From positions 1 to 46,997 of the forward strand of contig JAETRR010000031.1 in assembly GCA_021770065.1 (NCBI GenBank): a stretch of DNA of 46,997 bases. The letters are read 5' to 3'. Shown here one piece after another: positions 33,095 through 41,466 of this stretch (positions within the stretch are counted from its first letter, which is position 1; each line of letters starts with the position of its first letter). The position numbers and the translations under genes are program-made. This stretch comes from Lachnoclostridium sp. (GTDB lineage Bacteria > Bacillota > Clostridia > Lachnospirales > Lachnospiraceae). The notes under the pieces were generated by a model. It was not told the origin of the DNA and did not search any database. It saw only the letters and a program-made list of their open reading frames with translations.

Positions 33095-34264
33095 TTATAG
33101 TTCCGTAATATTCCGCAAAACTGTTTCCATTCTGCGCAGGCCGTCTTCGAGCATGCTTTTCGGGCAGGCAAAGTTCAGACGGTAGAATGCACGGCAGTCT
33201 TCGGAAAATTCCTCTCCCCGGGACAGAATCAGTCCGTGTTTTAAAAACTGCTCTCCCAGAGACGGAGCGTCTTTTACCCGGGAACAGTCAAGCCAGTAAA
33301 AGTATGTTCCCTCCGGCTGATAAAAAGCGATTTCGTGAAGCCTTTCCCGTAAAAATACTGCTGCTGTCTGCCGGTTCCCTGCCAGATATTCCATTACGTC
33401 CTGCCTCCAGGCGCTGCTCTCTGTATATGCTGCTTTTACCGCGCACATGGCAAAGAGGTTAATGCTGCTGATTCCCACTGCCGCTGCTTCTTTTCGAAAC
33501 AGCTCATTCATCTCCCTGTTTTTTATAAATACGGCCGAAATTTTAAGGCCTGCAAGGTTAAATGTTTTCGTAGGCGACACACAGGCTATGGTATTCTCTC
33601 TTGTCCACGCATTTACATTCATTATGGGTGTAAAACAAGTTCCCGGATACGTGATGTCACAATGGATTTCATCGGAAATAATCCTTACTCCGTATCTCTC
33701 GCACAGCACGGCAACCTTCCCCAGTTCCTCCGCCGTGAAAACCCGTCCCGTGGGATTATGGGGATTGCACAGAAGAAACAGCTTTGCCGTCTTTAATTTT
33801 TCCTCCAGATCACAGAAGTCAATCTCATATCTTTTTCCCGTGTCGCGAAGCCTGCTTCTGCACAGTCTGCGTCTGCTGCAGCTGACCGCATGTATAAACG
33901 GGGCATACGCCGGGGACAGAACCACAACTTTGTCGCCTTCCCGGCTGAACAGACGGATTGCACAGGTGATGGAATACATAACGCCTGTTGACAAAATCAC
34001 ATCCTCCTCTGTCACCCGGTAGTGGTGCTGCCCGTTAAACCAGTCTGCAAAAAGGCGGTAATAGGATGCATCCCGATCCGTGTATCCGTAAACAGGATGT
34101 TCTGCGCGCCGGATCAGGGCATCCCGGACGGTGCTGCTGCAGGGCAGATCCATGTCTGCCAGCCACAAAGGGACGGGATTGCTTCCGGCCGCTTTTCTAT
34201 ATCTTTCCCATTTTGCTGCTTCCGTATTGCTTCTGTCTATTTTCTGATTAAAATCCTGCTTCAT
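33095..34264 (-). CDS. patB: PatB/MalY-type PLP-dependent C-S lyase or aminotransferase
   Basis: About 389 residues from the ATG at 34264, which overlaps the stop of the upstream gene (ATGA). Fold-type I PLP enzyme: WLADMDLPCSSTVRDAL, ILSTGVMYSITCAI, LFLLCNPHNPTGRVF and VRIISDEIHCDITYPG. The PLP lysine lies in CVSPTKTFNLAGLKIS. PatB and MalY cleave C-S bonds in cystathionine-like or cysteine-conjugate substrates and can also act as aminotransferases. Finding it in a sugar PTS operon, between EIIA and a NanE-like gene, is unusual. An aminotransferase role on an amino-sugar product is also possible. Confidence 0.85.
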   Translation of the reverse strand: MKQDFNQKIDRSNTEAAKWERYRKAAGSNPVPLWLADMDLPCSSTVRDALIRRAEHPVYGYTDRDASYYRLFADWFNGQHHYRVTEEDVILSTGVMYSITCAIRLFSREGDKVVVLSPAYAPFIHAVSCSRRRLCRSRLRDTGKRYEIDFCDLEEKLKTAKLFLLCNPHNPTGRVFTAEELGKVAVLCERYGVRIISDEIHCDITYPGTCFTPIMNVNAWTRENTIACVSPTKTFNLAGLKISAVFIKNREMNELFRKEAAAVGISSINLFAMCAVKAAYTESSAWRQDVMEYLAGNRQTAAVFLRERLHEIAFYQPEGTYFYWLDCSRVKDAPSLGEQFLKHGLILSRGEEFSEDCRAFYRLNFACPKSMLEDGLRRMETVLRNITEL

Positions 34265-35007
34265 TCTTTTTCTGCTTTCCGGCATTCTTCAAAGGCGGAA
34301 AGGAAACGGCGCGTAATGGCCATGGGATTCGTTACAGAAGTCCCTATGGTTACGCTGTCCGGCTTTTCCTCCATCATCCGCACAAGCTGTGCCCTTTCCC
34401 AGATTCTTCCCTCCGCATTCACAAAGCAGCGGGTTCTGCGCTTCAGTTCACCTGCCAGACGGCAATCCGGCTCCCCGCTGCCGCCCATGGTCTCCCGTGT
34501 GTATCCGGACAACGTGGTGGAAAGAATGTCAAAACCTATGGCCTCACACAGAATTCCCTCTTCGATTGTTGCAATGTCCGCCATAAGGGGAACTTCTGGA
34601 AATTCCGTTTTTAATCTGCGGATCATAATTTCCAGATCCTTTGCCGTCCTGTTCCTTAATGTTCCGTCCAGAGCCACGATATCGCTTCCCGCTTCAATCA
34701 TTTCCCTTGCCGCTTCGTAGTCTGGTGTAATAAATACATCATCATAAAGGCACATCCCCTCCCGGAACTGCTTATTAATGCCGATTACGGGAAGATCCAT
34801 ATGTTCCTTGATTTTTTTTACCTGATCCGGCCAGCAGATCCGCAGCGCCCTGGCACCTCCGGCCCTGGCACACTCTGCCATGGTCAGCGTGTTCTCTGCT
34901 CCATACAGTGGATTATCCTCAAAAGCCTGGCAGGATATAATCAGCTGTCCGGAAATTTTTTCAAGAATTTCTCTCTTCTTCATATTTTTATTCCAATTCC
35001 GCATCAT
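34261..35007 (-). CDS. nanE: NanE-like N-acetylmannosamine-6-phosphate 2-epimerase
   Basis: 248 residues, TIM barrel of the NanE family (PF04131). It interconverts ManNAc-6-phosphate and GlcNAc-6-phosphate. Visible blocks are SGQLIISCQAFEDNPL, LPVIGINKQFR, DVFITPDYEAAREMIEAGSD, VALDGTLRNR, LMADIATIEEG and VTIGTSVTNPMAITRRF. NanA and other sialic-acid genes are absent, so the substrate need not be sialic acid; the PTS may deliver an N-acetyl-amino sugar phosphate directly. AAAGG lies upstream with long spacing; ATG at 35007 or 35004. Confidence 0.87.
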   Translation of the reverse strand: MMRNWNKNMKKREILEKISGQLIISCQAFEDNPLYGAENTLTMAECARAGGARALRICWPDQVKKIKEHMDLPVIGINKQFREGMCLYDDVFITPDYEAAREMIEAGSDIVALDGTLRNRTAKDLEIMIRRLKTEFPEVPLMADIATIEEGILCEAIGFDILSTTLSGYTRETMGGSGEPDCRLAGELKRRTRCFVNAEGRIWERAQLVRMMEEKPDSVTIGTSVTNPMAITRRFLSAFEECRKAEKE

Positions 35008-35116
35008 AACAAATCATACCTTTCAAGTATCCCATTAAGAAAGAATTCTCAGCCGCAATGCCTTATGTCTGAAAACCTTTTGGGCATTCCTGTCATTGAT
35101 GCTGTTTTTTGTTCTT

Positions 35117-35848
35117 TTAATATAATCGCGTATATTTCTCAAAATATGCTTCATTGACATCCTCATTGCCGTCTATGTTCAGGCTGATAAACACCGGCGG
35201 TTCCACCCCGCAGGCCAGCAGCTCTTCTACACAGGCCGCCGTGATCGCCTGGACAATAAATGCATTGGCCATGGAAGAAGTCGGACAGATGGGCGCTTTC
35301 ATTTCTTCCAGCTTCAGCGCGCTGTCGCCCGCCACTCCGCAGTTATCAATCACCAGATCTGCAAGATCCATCAGCTTTTTGCCGCTGGAATGCCGCGACT
35401 GTGTTCTGGAAGAATGATCCACGCTGGTAAGAGCTATCACTTTTGCCCCTCTCTCCTTTGCACATAAGGCCAGCTCCACAGGATAGGCATTTCTGCCGGA
35501 ATTGGAAGCTATCAGAACCACATCCTCCTGTCCTATCCGATAGAGCTTTGCCAGAATCTCCGCATAGCCGGGCAGGCGTTCCATATAGGAGCTTTTCGTC
35601 GGATGCTCCTCTAAGGTCAGCTCACAGGTCATAATCGGGACAGTGAAGGCAAGCCCTCCCGCCCGGCCGTAAAATTCCTCCGCAACCGTGTGGGAATGTC
35701 CGCTTCCGCTGACAAAAAAGCGGTGTCCGTTCACATGCGCCCGGGCAATCATCCTTCCTGCCTCTGTCAGCTTCTCTGACTGTGTCTCACGTATAGCCCC
35801 AATCACTTTAAGACCAGTCTCAAATACATCCTCTGTCAATTTACTCAT
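35117..35848 (-). CDS. SIS-domain sugar isomerase-like protein, copy 1
   Basis: 243 residues from the ATG at 35848, with AAGGAGGG 6 nt upstream. A single SIS (sugar-isomerase) fold: FFVSGSGHSHTVAEEFYGRA, VVLIASNSGRNAYPVELAL, VIALTSVDHSS and PTSSMANAFIVQAITAA. The group is UPF0309-like: small SIS proteins that bind phosphosugars, with no defined reaction I can name. It is the first gene of the PTS operon under the operator-bearing promoter. It is about four-fifths identical by eye to the SIS gene at 37115-37864, so it is a recent duplication. It ends TRLY with no extension, unlike the copy. Confidence 0.88.
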   Translation of the reverse strand: MSKLTEDVFETGLKVIGAIRETQSEKLTEAGRMIARAHVNGHRFFVSGSGHSHTVAEEFYGRAGGLAFTVPIMTCELTLEEHPTKSSYMERLPGYAEILAKLYRIGQEDVVLIASNSGRNAYPVELALCAKERGAKVIALTSVDHSSRTQSRHSSGKKLMDLADLVIDNCGVAGDSALKLEEMKAPICPTSSMANAFIVQAITAACVEELLACGVEPPVFISLNIDGNEDVNEAYFEKYTRLY

Positions 35849-35910
35849 GCAATCCCTCCTTTTTAAGCTGCTTCGCAGCGATACGAAAGATAACATACCT
35901 TCGTAGTTTC

Positions 35911-35962
35911 ACCTGTATATACAAGTCTCTTGTATTATAGCACACCTGTATATACATGTCAA
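35911..35962 (-). promoter_or_regulatory. Consensus promoter with two repressor-type operators, PTS operon
   Basis: On the minus strand TTGACA (35957-35962), a 17-bp spacer and TATAAT (35934-35939) form a perfect sigma-A promoter. Two near-identical palindromes overlap it: ACCTGTATATACATGT at 35944-35959 fills the -35 to -10 spacer, and ACCTGTATATACAAGT at 35911-35926 lies at about +1 to +16. Their starts are 33 bp apart, about three helical turns. They are probable sites for the GntR/HutC regulator at 29575-30303. Confidence 0.85.
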
Positions 35963-35998
35963 CAATCATATATCTATTTCTTTCATTTGTTAAATTAA

Positions 35999-36036
35999 GA
36001 AAACCGGGATCAGACAAACCTGTCCAATCCCGGTAC
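35999..36036 (-). terminator. Terminator after the ROK kinase gene
   Basis: The stem ACCGGGAT with ATCCCGGT (36003-36010 and 36027-36034) is followed on the minus strand by TTTTCTT. It separates the SIS-ROK unit from the PTS operon. Confidence 0.8.
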
Positions 36037-36067
36037 GTTAATTTTGCATATCTCTTAGAACGCTTTA

Positions 36068-36997
36068 CTAGATTTTCACATAACTTGCTGCCCCGTAAAT
36101 TCCGGCATCATTTCCGAGTTTTGCAAGAATAAACTTTTTATCACGGCATCCCGGCCATACATATTTTTTATAATACTTCTGCACATACTCAATCAGAATC
36201 TCTCCGGCCTTTGACACACCGCCTCCTATGATAAATACCTCCGGATCCACAACGGCCGCAGCAGCTGCCAGGGAATATCCAAGATAATGTCCGAACTTCT
36301 CTGCCGCCTCTTTTGCGATTTCATCCCCGGCCTTTACGGCGTCAAATACGGATTTGGCTGTCACTTCCCCTTCCCGGAGCAGGGAGGGCCTGCCGCTTTC
36401 TTCCAGCAGCTTCTTTGCCATTCTTACAATCCCGGGAGCAGACGCAAACTGCTCCACACAGCCTACACCTCCGCATCCGCAGGCTTCCTTTATCTCGCCG
36501 TCCACTTTGATATGGCCTATTTCTCCGGCCGCACCCCGGGAGCCTAAGATTACTTTGCCGTCCACTATAATCGCAGCCGCCACCCCGGTTCCCACAGTAA
36601 TGAAAACAGCGTCCTTATAACCTCCCGCTCCGCCCCTCCAGAGCTCTCCCAGTCCTGCCGTCTTCACATCATTGCCTCCCCGGCAGGTAAGCCCCGTAAG
36701 CTCCTCAAGCTCCTTTGCCGCATTCTTGTTTCTCCAGCCTAAATTGGCATTCATGACAATGACGCCCTCCGCCGTCACCGGACCCGGAACGCCGAAGCCC
36801 ACGCCTGTAACCTGCTCCTTTTCCATTCCTTTTTCTTTCATTTTTCCCAGCACGGCTGCGGCCACATCCGGCAGAACCGCTTCCGAATGATTTTCCGTCC
36901 GGGTTGGAATCTCCCATTTTTCCAGAAGCTCCCCTTCCACTGTGAACAGGCCAAGCTTAATGGTAGTTCCTCCCACATCAACACCGAAACAATACAT
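36068..36997 (-). CDS. ROK-family sugar kinase
   Basis: About 309 residues. It has the ROK N-terminal phosphate motif YCFGVDVGGTTIKLGLF and GVGFGVPGPVTAEGV. NVGTG-like 'ITVGTGVAAAI', and 'GEIGHIKV' with the zinc-binding CGCGGVGCVEQFAS, complete the family pattern. It probably phosphorylates glucose or an N-acetyl-hexosamine such as ManNAc or GlcNAc at O6 with ATP. Start: the ATG at 36997 has AAAGG 7 nt upstream; one at 37003 is closer to it and less likely. It is co-transcribed with the SIS gene at 37115 and ends at its own terminator. Confidence 0.9.
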   Translation of the reverse strand: MYCFGVDVGGTTIKLGLFTVEGELLEKWEIPTRTENHSEAVLPDVAAAVLGKMKEKGMEKEQVTGVGFGVPGPVTAEGVIVMNANLGWRNKNAAKELEELTGLTCRGGNDVKTAGLGELWRGGAGGYKDAVFITVGTGVAAAIIVDGKVILGSRGAAGEIGHIKVDGEIKEACGCGGVGCVEQFASAPGIVRMAKKLLEESGRPSLLREGEVTAKSVFDAVKAGDEIAKEAAEKFGHYLGYSLAAAAAVVDPEVFIIGGGVSKAGEILIEYVQKYYKKYVWPGCRDKKFILAKLGNDAGIYGAASYVKI

Positions 36998-37070
36998 GTC
37001 CATACCTTTTGTATCCCCCTTTTCTTTTATTTGTGTTTATATTCAATATCAATCTTACCTTCCTGCTATA

Positions 37071-37140
37071 CATACCTTAACGGACGAAGTCCGCCCATCC
37101 CGAAGGGATATGCATTAATGGGGTACCCGGAGGGTATACA
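37071..37140. repeat. GAA-loop mini-hairpin repeat, copy 1
   Basis: About 70 bp nearly identical to 38951-39017. It contains CGGAC-GAA-GTCCG, then CCC-GAA-GGG, then GGGTACCCGGAGGGTATA. It supplies the stop codon and last codons of the SIS gene at 37115-37864. Confidence 0.8.
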
Positions 37141-37864
37141 TTCTTGTATACTTCTCAAAATACTCTTCATTGACCGTCTCATTTCCGTCTACATTGAGAC
37201 TGATAAATACCGGCGGCTTCACGTTGTTAGCAAGCAGCTCTTCCGCACAGGCGGCTGTTATCGCCTGTACGATAAATGCATTTGCCATGGATGAGGTAGG
37301 GCAGATAGCCGCTTCCATTCCCTCCAGCCGCAGCGCGCTGTCGCCTGCTACTCCGCAGTTGTCAATCACCACATCCGCCAGATCCATCAGTCTCTTTCCG
37401 CTTGCATGCCTGGAGGCCGTACGTGAAGAATGATCCACACTGGTAATTGCTATGACCTTTGCTCCCCTTTCCCTGGAAGACAAAGCCAGCTCCACCGGGT
37501 AAGCATTCCTGCCGGAATTAGAGGCAATGAGCACCACATCATCCTTCCCGATCCCGTAAAGCTCTGCCAGAATCTCCGCATAGCCCGGCAGGCGCTCAAT
37601 ATAAGAACTTTTGGTGGGATGCTCCTCCAGGGTCAGCTCCGTGGTCATAACCGGCACCGGAAAAGCCAGGCCGCCTGCCCGGCCGTAGAATTCCTCCGCC
37701 ACGGTGTGGGAGTGGCCGCTTCCGCTGACGAAAAAACGGTGTCCCTCCATATGGGCATGGGCTATCATTTTTCCGGCCTCTTCAAGTTTTTCGGACTGGG
37801 TATCCCGTATTGCCCGGATGACTCCAAGTCCTGTCTCAAACACATCTGCTACTGCTTTACTCAT
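37115..37864 (-). CDS. SIS-domain sugar isomerase-like protein, copy 2
   Basis: 249 residues from the ATG at 37864, with AAGGAGG upstream. It is a paralogue of 35117-35848, with the same FFVSGSGHSHTVAEEFYGRA, ASNSGRNAYPVELAL and PTSSMANAFIVQAITAA. Its C-terminus continues past TRMY as TLRVPH; those codons come from a repeated hairpin element, so the repeat has changed the end of the protein. It is transcribed with the ROK kinase from an extended -10 promoter. Divergently placed to it is the deacetylase gene at 38024. Two SIS copies under separate promoters suggest different expression of one reaction, which is inference. Confidence 0.88.
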   Translation of the reverse strand: MSKAVADVFETGLGVIRAIRDTQSEKLEEAGKMIAHAHMEGHRFFVSGSGHSHTVAEEFYGRAGGLAFPVPVMTTELTLEEHPTKSSYIERLPGYAEILAELYGIGKDDVVLIASNSGRNAYPVELALSSRERGAKVIAITSVDHSSRTASRHASGKRLMDLADVVIDNCGVAGDSALRLEGMEAAICPTSSMANAFIVQAITAACAEELLANNVKPPVFISLNVDGNETVNEEYFEKYTRMYTLRVPH

Positions 37865-37915
37865 AGGAAACCTCCTTCTTGCACCGCATTTGCTATAATT
37901 CTTCCTCATTTTTCC

Positions 37916-37924
37916 ATTATAACA
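37916..37924 (-). promoter_or_regulatory. Extended -10 promoter of the SIS-ROK unit
   Basis: Minus strand TGTTATAAT (TGn plus TATAAT at 37916-37921), 52 bp from the start codon. No good -35 was found 17 bp upstream, as expected for an extended -10. Confidence 0.6.
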
Positions 37925-38023
37925 TCACATGGCAGTTATGGGAATGGAAAAACAAAAATACCACAGTTACGTCTGATTTTTCTTACATTTTCATATATTT
38001 GAAAAAAACGGATCTTTTTAAAA

Positions 38024-38899
38024 ATGAAATGTAATAAGAATCTCAGAAACATCATCGGTACGGCCATGTTTCTCACCTTCTCCTATTTCGCCGGCCAGGG
38101 AATCGCCTATGCCCAGGACGCGGTCAGCCCGGGCACCCTCCTTCCGGCCGGCAGCAGCGCCTCCGCAAACTGGGGTTTAAGCTTCCAGGAGGAAGGAAAG
38201 GCCCCCACAGGCAATGCCAATGCCTCCTACTTAAAAGATTTTGACGCCTACTATGTAGAGGAAACAGATGAGAAAAAAATCTACCTTACCTTCGACTGCG
38301 GCTTTGAAAACGGCAATACGCCTGCCATTCTGGATGCCCTTAAAAAACACAATGCTCCTGCCGCGTTCTTTATTGTGGGAAATTATATGGAAACCAGCCC
38401 GGAGCTGGTAAAACGCATGGCTGCGGAAGGCCATACGGTTGGGAATCATACATACCATCATCCCGATATGTCCAAGATTGGAGATAAAGAAGCCTTCAGC
38501 AAAGAATTGTCCGATCTGGAAGCCCTCTATGAGCAGACCGTCGGCCGGCCTATGGCCAGGTATTACCGTCCTCCTCAGGGCATATACAGCGAAAGTAATC
38601 TGAAAATGGCGCAGGAGCTGGGGTACAAAACCTTTTTCTGGAGCCTTGCCTATGTAGACTGGTACCAGGATCAGCAGCCCTCCCATGAGGAAGCCTTTTC
38701 CAAACTGATTCCCCGGATTCATCCCGGTGCAATCGTGCTGTTACATAATACTTCTAAGACAAATGGGGAAATTCTGGATGAACTGCTGACGAAATGGGAG
38801 GAGCTGGGGTATAGCTTCCATCCTCTGAGCGAACTGACAGGGGAGCAGATTCCGGATCTTCCTCTAAGGCCGGGGAAAACGCCGGAATCAGACACCTAG
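38024..38899 (+). CDS. Polysaccharide deacetylase, PdaA-like
   Basis: 291 residues and the only plus-strand gene seen. A signal peptide (GTAMFLTFSYFAGQGIAYA) precedes the NodB fold. Motif 1 is YLTFDCGFENGNTP, the PdaA-type variant of TFDDG. Motif 2 is GNHTYHHPDM, motif 3 RYYRPPQG, and GAIVLLHNTS is the last. PdaA-type enzymes remove acetyl groups from N-acetylmuramic acid in spore cortex, and others in vegetative wall. The start has no strong Shine-Dalgarno within the usual window, so translation may be weak or the true start may differ. It is divergent from the SIS gene and convergent with the cyclophilin gene. Confidence 0.9.
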   Translation: MKCNKNLRNIIGTAMFLTFSYFAGQGIAYAQDAVSPGTLLPAGSSASANWGLSFQEEGKAPTGNANASYLKDFDAYYVEETDEKKIYLTFDCGFENGNTPAILDALKKHNAPAAFFIVGNYMETSPELVKRMAAEGHTVGNHTYHHPDMSKIGDKEAFSKELSDLEALYEQTVGRPMARYYRPPQGIYSESNLKMAQELGYKTFFWSLAYVDWYQDQQPSHEEAFSKLIPRIHPGAIVLLHNTSKTNGEILDELLTKWEELGYSFHPLSELTGEQIPDLPLRPGKTPESDT

Positions 38900-38909
38900 T
38901 ATAGCGTTC

Positions 38910-39017
38910 GATACCCGAAGGGATATGTATTAATGGGATACCTGAAAGGTATACCTTAACGGACGAAGTCCGCCAACCCCGAAGGGGTATGTATTTATGG
39001 GATACTCGGAGGGTATA
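38910..39017. repeat. GAA-loop mini-hairpin repeat, tandem copies
   Basis: A partial unit (38910-38954) with CCC-GAA-GGG and ACCT-GAA-AGGT is followed by a full unit (38951-39017) matching 37071-37140 at about 60 of 69 positions. Each unit encodes mini-hairpins with GAA triloops. It starts 11 bp after the deacetylase stop codon. Confidence 0.8.
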
Positions 39018-39078
39018 AATAACTGGACCCATTACACAGAATGTTTTTTCGAGTCTGCAGGTAATTGGTCCAGTTATT
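39018..39078. terminator. Bidirectional hairpin between convergent genes
   Basis: Two 12-bp perfect arms (AATAACTGGACC and GGTCCAGTTATT) flank ~37 bp. They separate the plus-strand deacetylase and the minus-strand cyclophilin. Only short T-runs follow on each side, so it is a weak terminator by sequence. Confidence 0.55.
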
Positions 39079-39102
39079 TTCGAGACGCCTTCCGGCGCTT
39101 TA

Positions 39103-39588
39103 TTACTCTTCAATTCGTATGCTGGCAATCACCGGCATATCCACCGGCCTGTTCCAGGTTTCGGCCCCGAAGGTGGGAAGCTCGGCAATGGCATCCAGCA
39201 CTTCAAAGCCGGAAACCATCTCTCCAAAGGCCGCATAACGCCCGTCCAGCTTATGGGCATCCCTGTGCACCACAAAAAACTGGGTTCCGGCCGTATCATA
39301 GCCATCGTCCCTGGCCATGGAAAGGGCGCCCCGTTTGTGCTTTATGGGGTTGGGAATACCGTTTTCCTCAAATTCCCCTTTGATATGCTGCTCGCTGTCC
39401 GTCATAATGTCATTATCCGGGGAGCCGGCCTGAATCACATAGTCCTTCACGATACGGCACCACGCCAGGCCGTTATAAAATCCGCTTCTGGCCGTATCCG
39501 CAAAATTTTTTACCGTAATCGGAGCAAGCTCCGGGAACAGGTCAAAGACCATATCCCCGAAGCCCTCCGTTGAAATAATACATCTCAT
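39103..39588 (-). CDS. Cyclophilin-type peptidyl-prolyl cis-trans isomerase
   Basis: 161 residues with no signal peptide, hence cytoplasmic. It catalyses proline cis-trans isomerisation. Conserved blocks are FPELAPITVKNFADTARSGF, CRIVKDYVIQAGSPD, RGALSMARDDGYDTAGTQFF and LDGRYAAFGEM, with the catalytic arginine replaced or shifted relative to textbook cyclophilins (RIV rather than HRV). The ATG lies 3 bp after the oppA stop and has no strong ribosome-binding site, so translation is probably coupled to oppA. Confidence 0.9.
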   Translation of the reverse strand: MRCIISTEGFGDMVFDLFPELAPITVKNFADTARSGFYNGLAWCRIVKDYVIQAGSPDNDIMTDSEQHIKGEFEENGIPNPIKHKRGALSMARDDGYDTAGTQFFVVHRDAHKLDGRYAAFGEMVSGFEVLDAIAELPTFGAETWNRPVDMPVIASIRIEE

Positions 39589-39591
39589 AGC

Positions 39592-41304
39592 TTAATGTGC
39601 CAGAACCTTTGCATTCTGGAAATAGATATTGGATGAGGAAACCATGTAAACGCCCTCAATATAATCCTTAATCAGATACGTATTGGACTTGTAGTACAGT
39701 CCCAGCACCGGATAATCTGCAGATACAATCTCGTCCGCCTGCTGTACCAGTTCGGCAAACTTCGCCGGATCCTTTTCCACCTTGATCTGATCTACCACTG
39801 CGTCATAGTCCGGATTGCTGTAGAAGGAGTTGTTGGTTACGTCATCCGTGTAAAGAAGCGGCAGGAAGCTCATGGGATTTACATAATCCGCACTCCAGCC
39901 CATAGCAGCCACCTCATAGTTGCCGGCCTGCACCGCATCATAGAATACAGCCCAGTCTGCGGAGCTTACCTCTACGCTGATCCCAAGATTCTGCTCCCAC
40001 ATCTCTGCGATAGCTTCCGCAATCTTCTTTACATTATCGTCAGAGTAGAAGGAAAGCTGCACAGTGGGGAAGCCCTCTCCGTCCGGATATCCCGCCTCTG
40101 CCAGAGCCGCCTTTGCGCCCTCTACGTCAGCTGTCGCAGTCAATCCGAAATCAGAACGTCCCTCTGTCACATCTTTTCCGTCCACCACATAACCGGGTGC
40201 AAGGAAGCTGAATGCCGGCTGTCCGTCAACCTGGGCTACATTATTGATGAGAGCCTCACGGTCGATTGCCAGGTTCAGAGCCTTTCTCACCAGAGGATTG
40301 TCGAAAGGCGCCTTGGAACAGTTGATGTCATAGTATACGGTTCCGTAGTTGGGTGTAGATACAAGACCGGCATTCTCTGCCTTCAGACGGGCCAGATCGC
40401 TGGAAGGAACCATTCTCACGCCGTCCACCTCACCGCTCTCATAAGCAGTCAGAGCCGTGGAGGTATCCAGAACATAGCGGAAGGTCAGCTTCTCCAGAGT
40501 TACATTCTCCGCATTCCAGTAGTTCTCATTCTTCTCCAGTATCATACTCTCGCCCATATTCATCTCGGTAATCTTGAAGGGTCCGTTGCTCACATAAGCC
40601 TCGGCAGTGGCAGTCCACTTGTCACCGTTTGCCTCGATGGTCGCCTGCTGAACCGGGAAATATACCCACATGCTTACGAGATCGATAAAGTAAGGACAGG
40701 GAGCCTTTAAAGTAAACTCCAGAGTGTTGTCATCCAGGGCTTTGATTCCCACATCCTCTGCGGAAGCAGTTCCGTCATAGAACTCCTGTCCGTTTACCAC
40801 ATAGTCGGAAATCATGTTCACATACTGGGAGGTGGTCTCCGGAGTCAGAACACGGAGTGCGGAATATACATAATCATTTGCCGTCAGATCCGTTCCGTCG
40901 CTCCATTTAAGTCCCTCTCTCAGATGGAACGTAAAAACAGTCAGGTCGTCGTTGCTCTCCCAGGACTCTGCATTTCCGGGAACAACCTCACCCTTCTCAT
41001 CATAGGTTACAAGACCTTCAAAGCAGTTGCTTAAGAAAGGCGTTGCAAATGAGTTGTTGGTTACGTTGGGATCGATGCCGTCCGGCTCATTGTTCAGAAC
41101 GAATACCATTTCCTGGGTATCTGCAAGCGCTCCCTCTTCCGTCCCTTTGGTTTCTCCGGCTTCTTCTGCCTCCGGGGCTTCCGGAGCCGCCTCAATGTCG
41201 TCAATTGTCTGAGGCTCATCCTGTGCTTTGCTTCCGCATCCGGCCATGAGCATTGTGCCCGTCAGGCTTACGGCAAGAAGCACGCATAATAACTTCTTTT
41301 TCAT
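39592..41304 (-). CDS. oppA: Oligopeptide ABC transporter substrate-binding lipoprotein
   Basis: 570 residues from the ATG at 41304, with AAAGGAGG 8 nt upstream; the frame open to 41352 is upstream of the signal. The signal peptide KKKLLCVLLAVSLTGTMLMA ends in the lipobox LMAGC, then an acidic low-complexity linker. It belongs to the SBP_bac_5 family (PF00496), with LNNEPDGIDPNVTNNSF, FHLREGLKWSDGTDLTANDY and ALNLAIDREALI. It captures oligopeptides outside the cell and passes them to OppBC. It sits after oppF, with a 162-bp gap that may permit separate expression. Substrate range is unknown. Confidence 0.93.
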   Translation of the reverse strand: MKKKLLCVLLAVSLTGTMLMAGCGSKAQDEPQTIDDIEAAPEAPEAEEAGETKGTEEGALADTQEMVFVLNNEPDGIDPNVTNNSFATPFLSNCFEGLVTYDEKGEVVPGNAESWESNDDLTVFTFHLREGLKWSDGTDLTANDYVYSALRVLTPETTSQYVNMISDYVVNGQEFYDGTASAEDVGIKALDDNTLEFTLKAPCPYFIDLVSMWVYFPVQQATIEANGDKWTATAEAYVSNGPFKITEMNMGESMILEKNENYWNAENVTLEKLTFRYVLDTSTALTAYESGEVDGVRMVPSSDLARLKAENAGLVSTPNYGTVYYDINCSKAPFDNPLVRKALNLAIDREALINNVAQVDGQPAFSFLAPGYVVDGKDVTEGRSDFGLTATADVEGAKAALAEAGYPDGEGFPTVQLSFYSDDNVKKIAEAIAEMWEQNLGISVEVSSADWAVFYDAVQAGNYEVAAMGWSADYVNPMSFLPLLYTDDVTNNSFYSNPDYDAVVDQIKVEKDPAKFAELVQQADEIVSADYPVLGLYYKSNTYLIKDYIEGVYMVSSSNIYFQNAKVLAH

Positions 41305-41466
41305 AACGTTTGTCCTCCTTTGGAATTTCTGGGTACACCTTTTTAAAGGCATCCCCGCCTGACAGCCGAATCTTGCAGCTGTCCTCTATGTTTCAGATGC
41401 GCCGTTATGCCGCACATCGGAAAACCGGTTTAAAATACACAGATTCTGCCTGTGCAGAATTTACTG

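Noticed and set aside
35117..35848. FrlB-type deglycase for Amadori compounds
   Set aside because: FrlB and GfrE/F proteins have two SIS domains (~340 residues); these are single-domain ~245-residue proteins of the UPF0309-like group.
30578..37864. Sialic-acid catabolic operon
   Set aside because: NanE and ROK fit, but no N-acetylneuraminate lyase or sialic-acid transporter is present.
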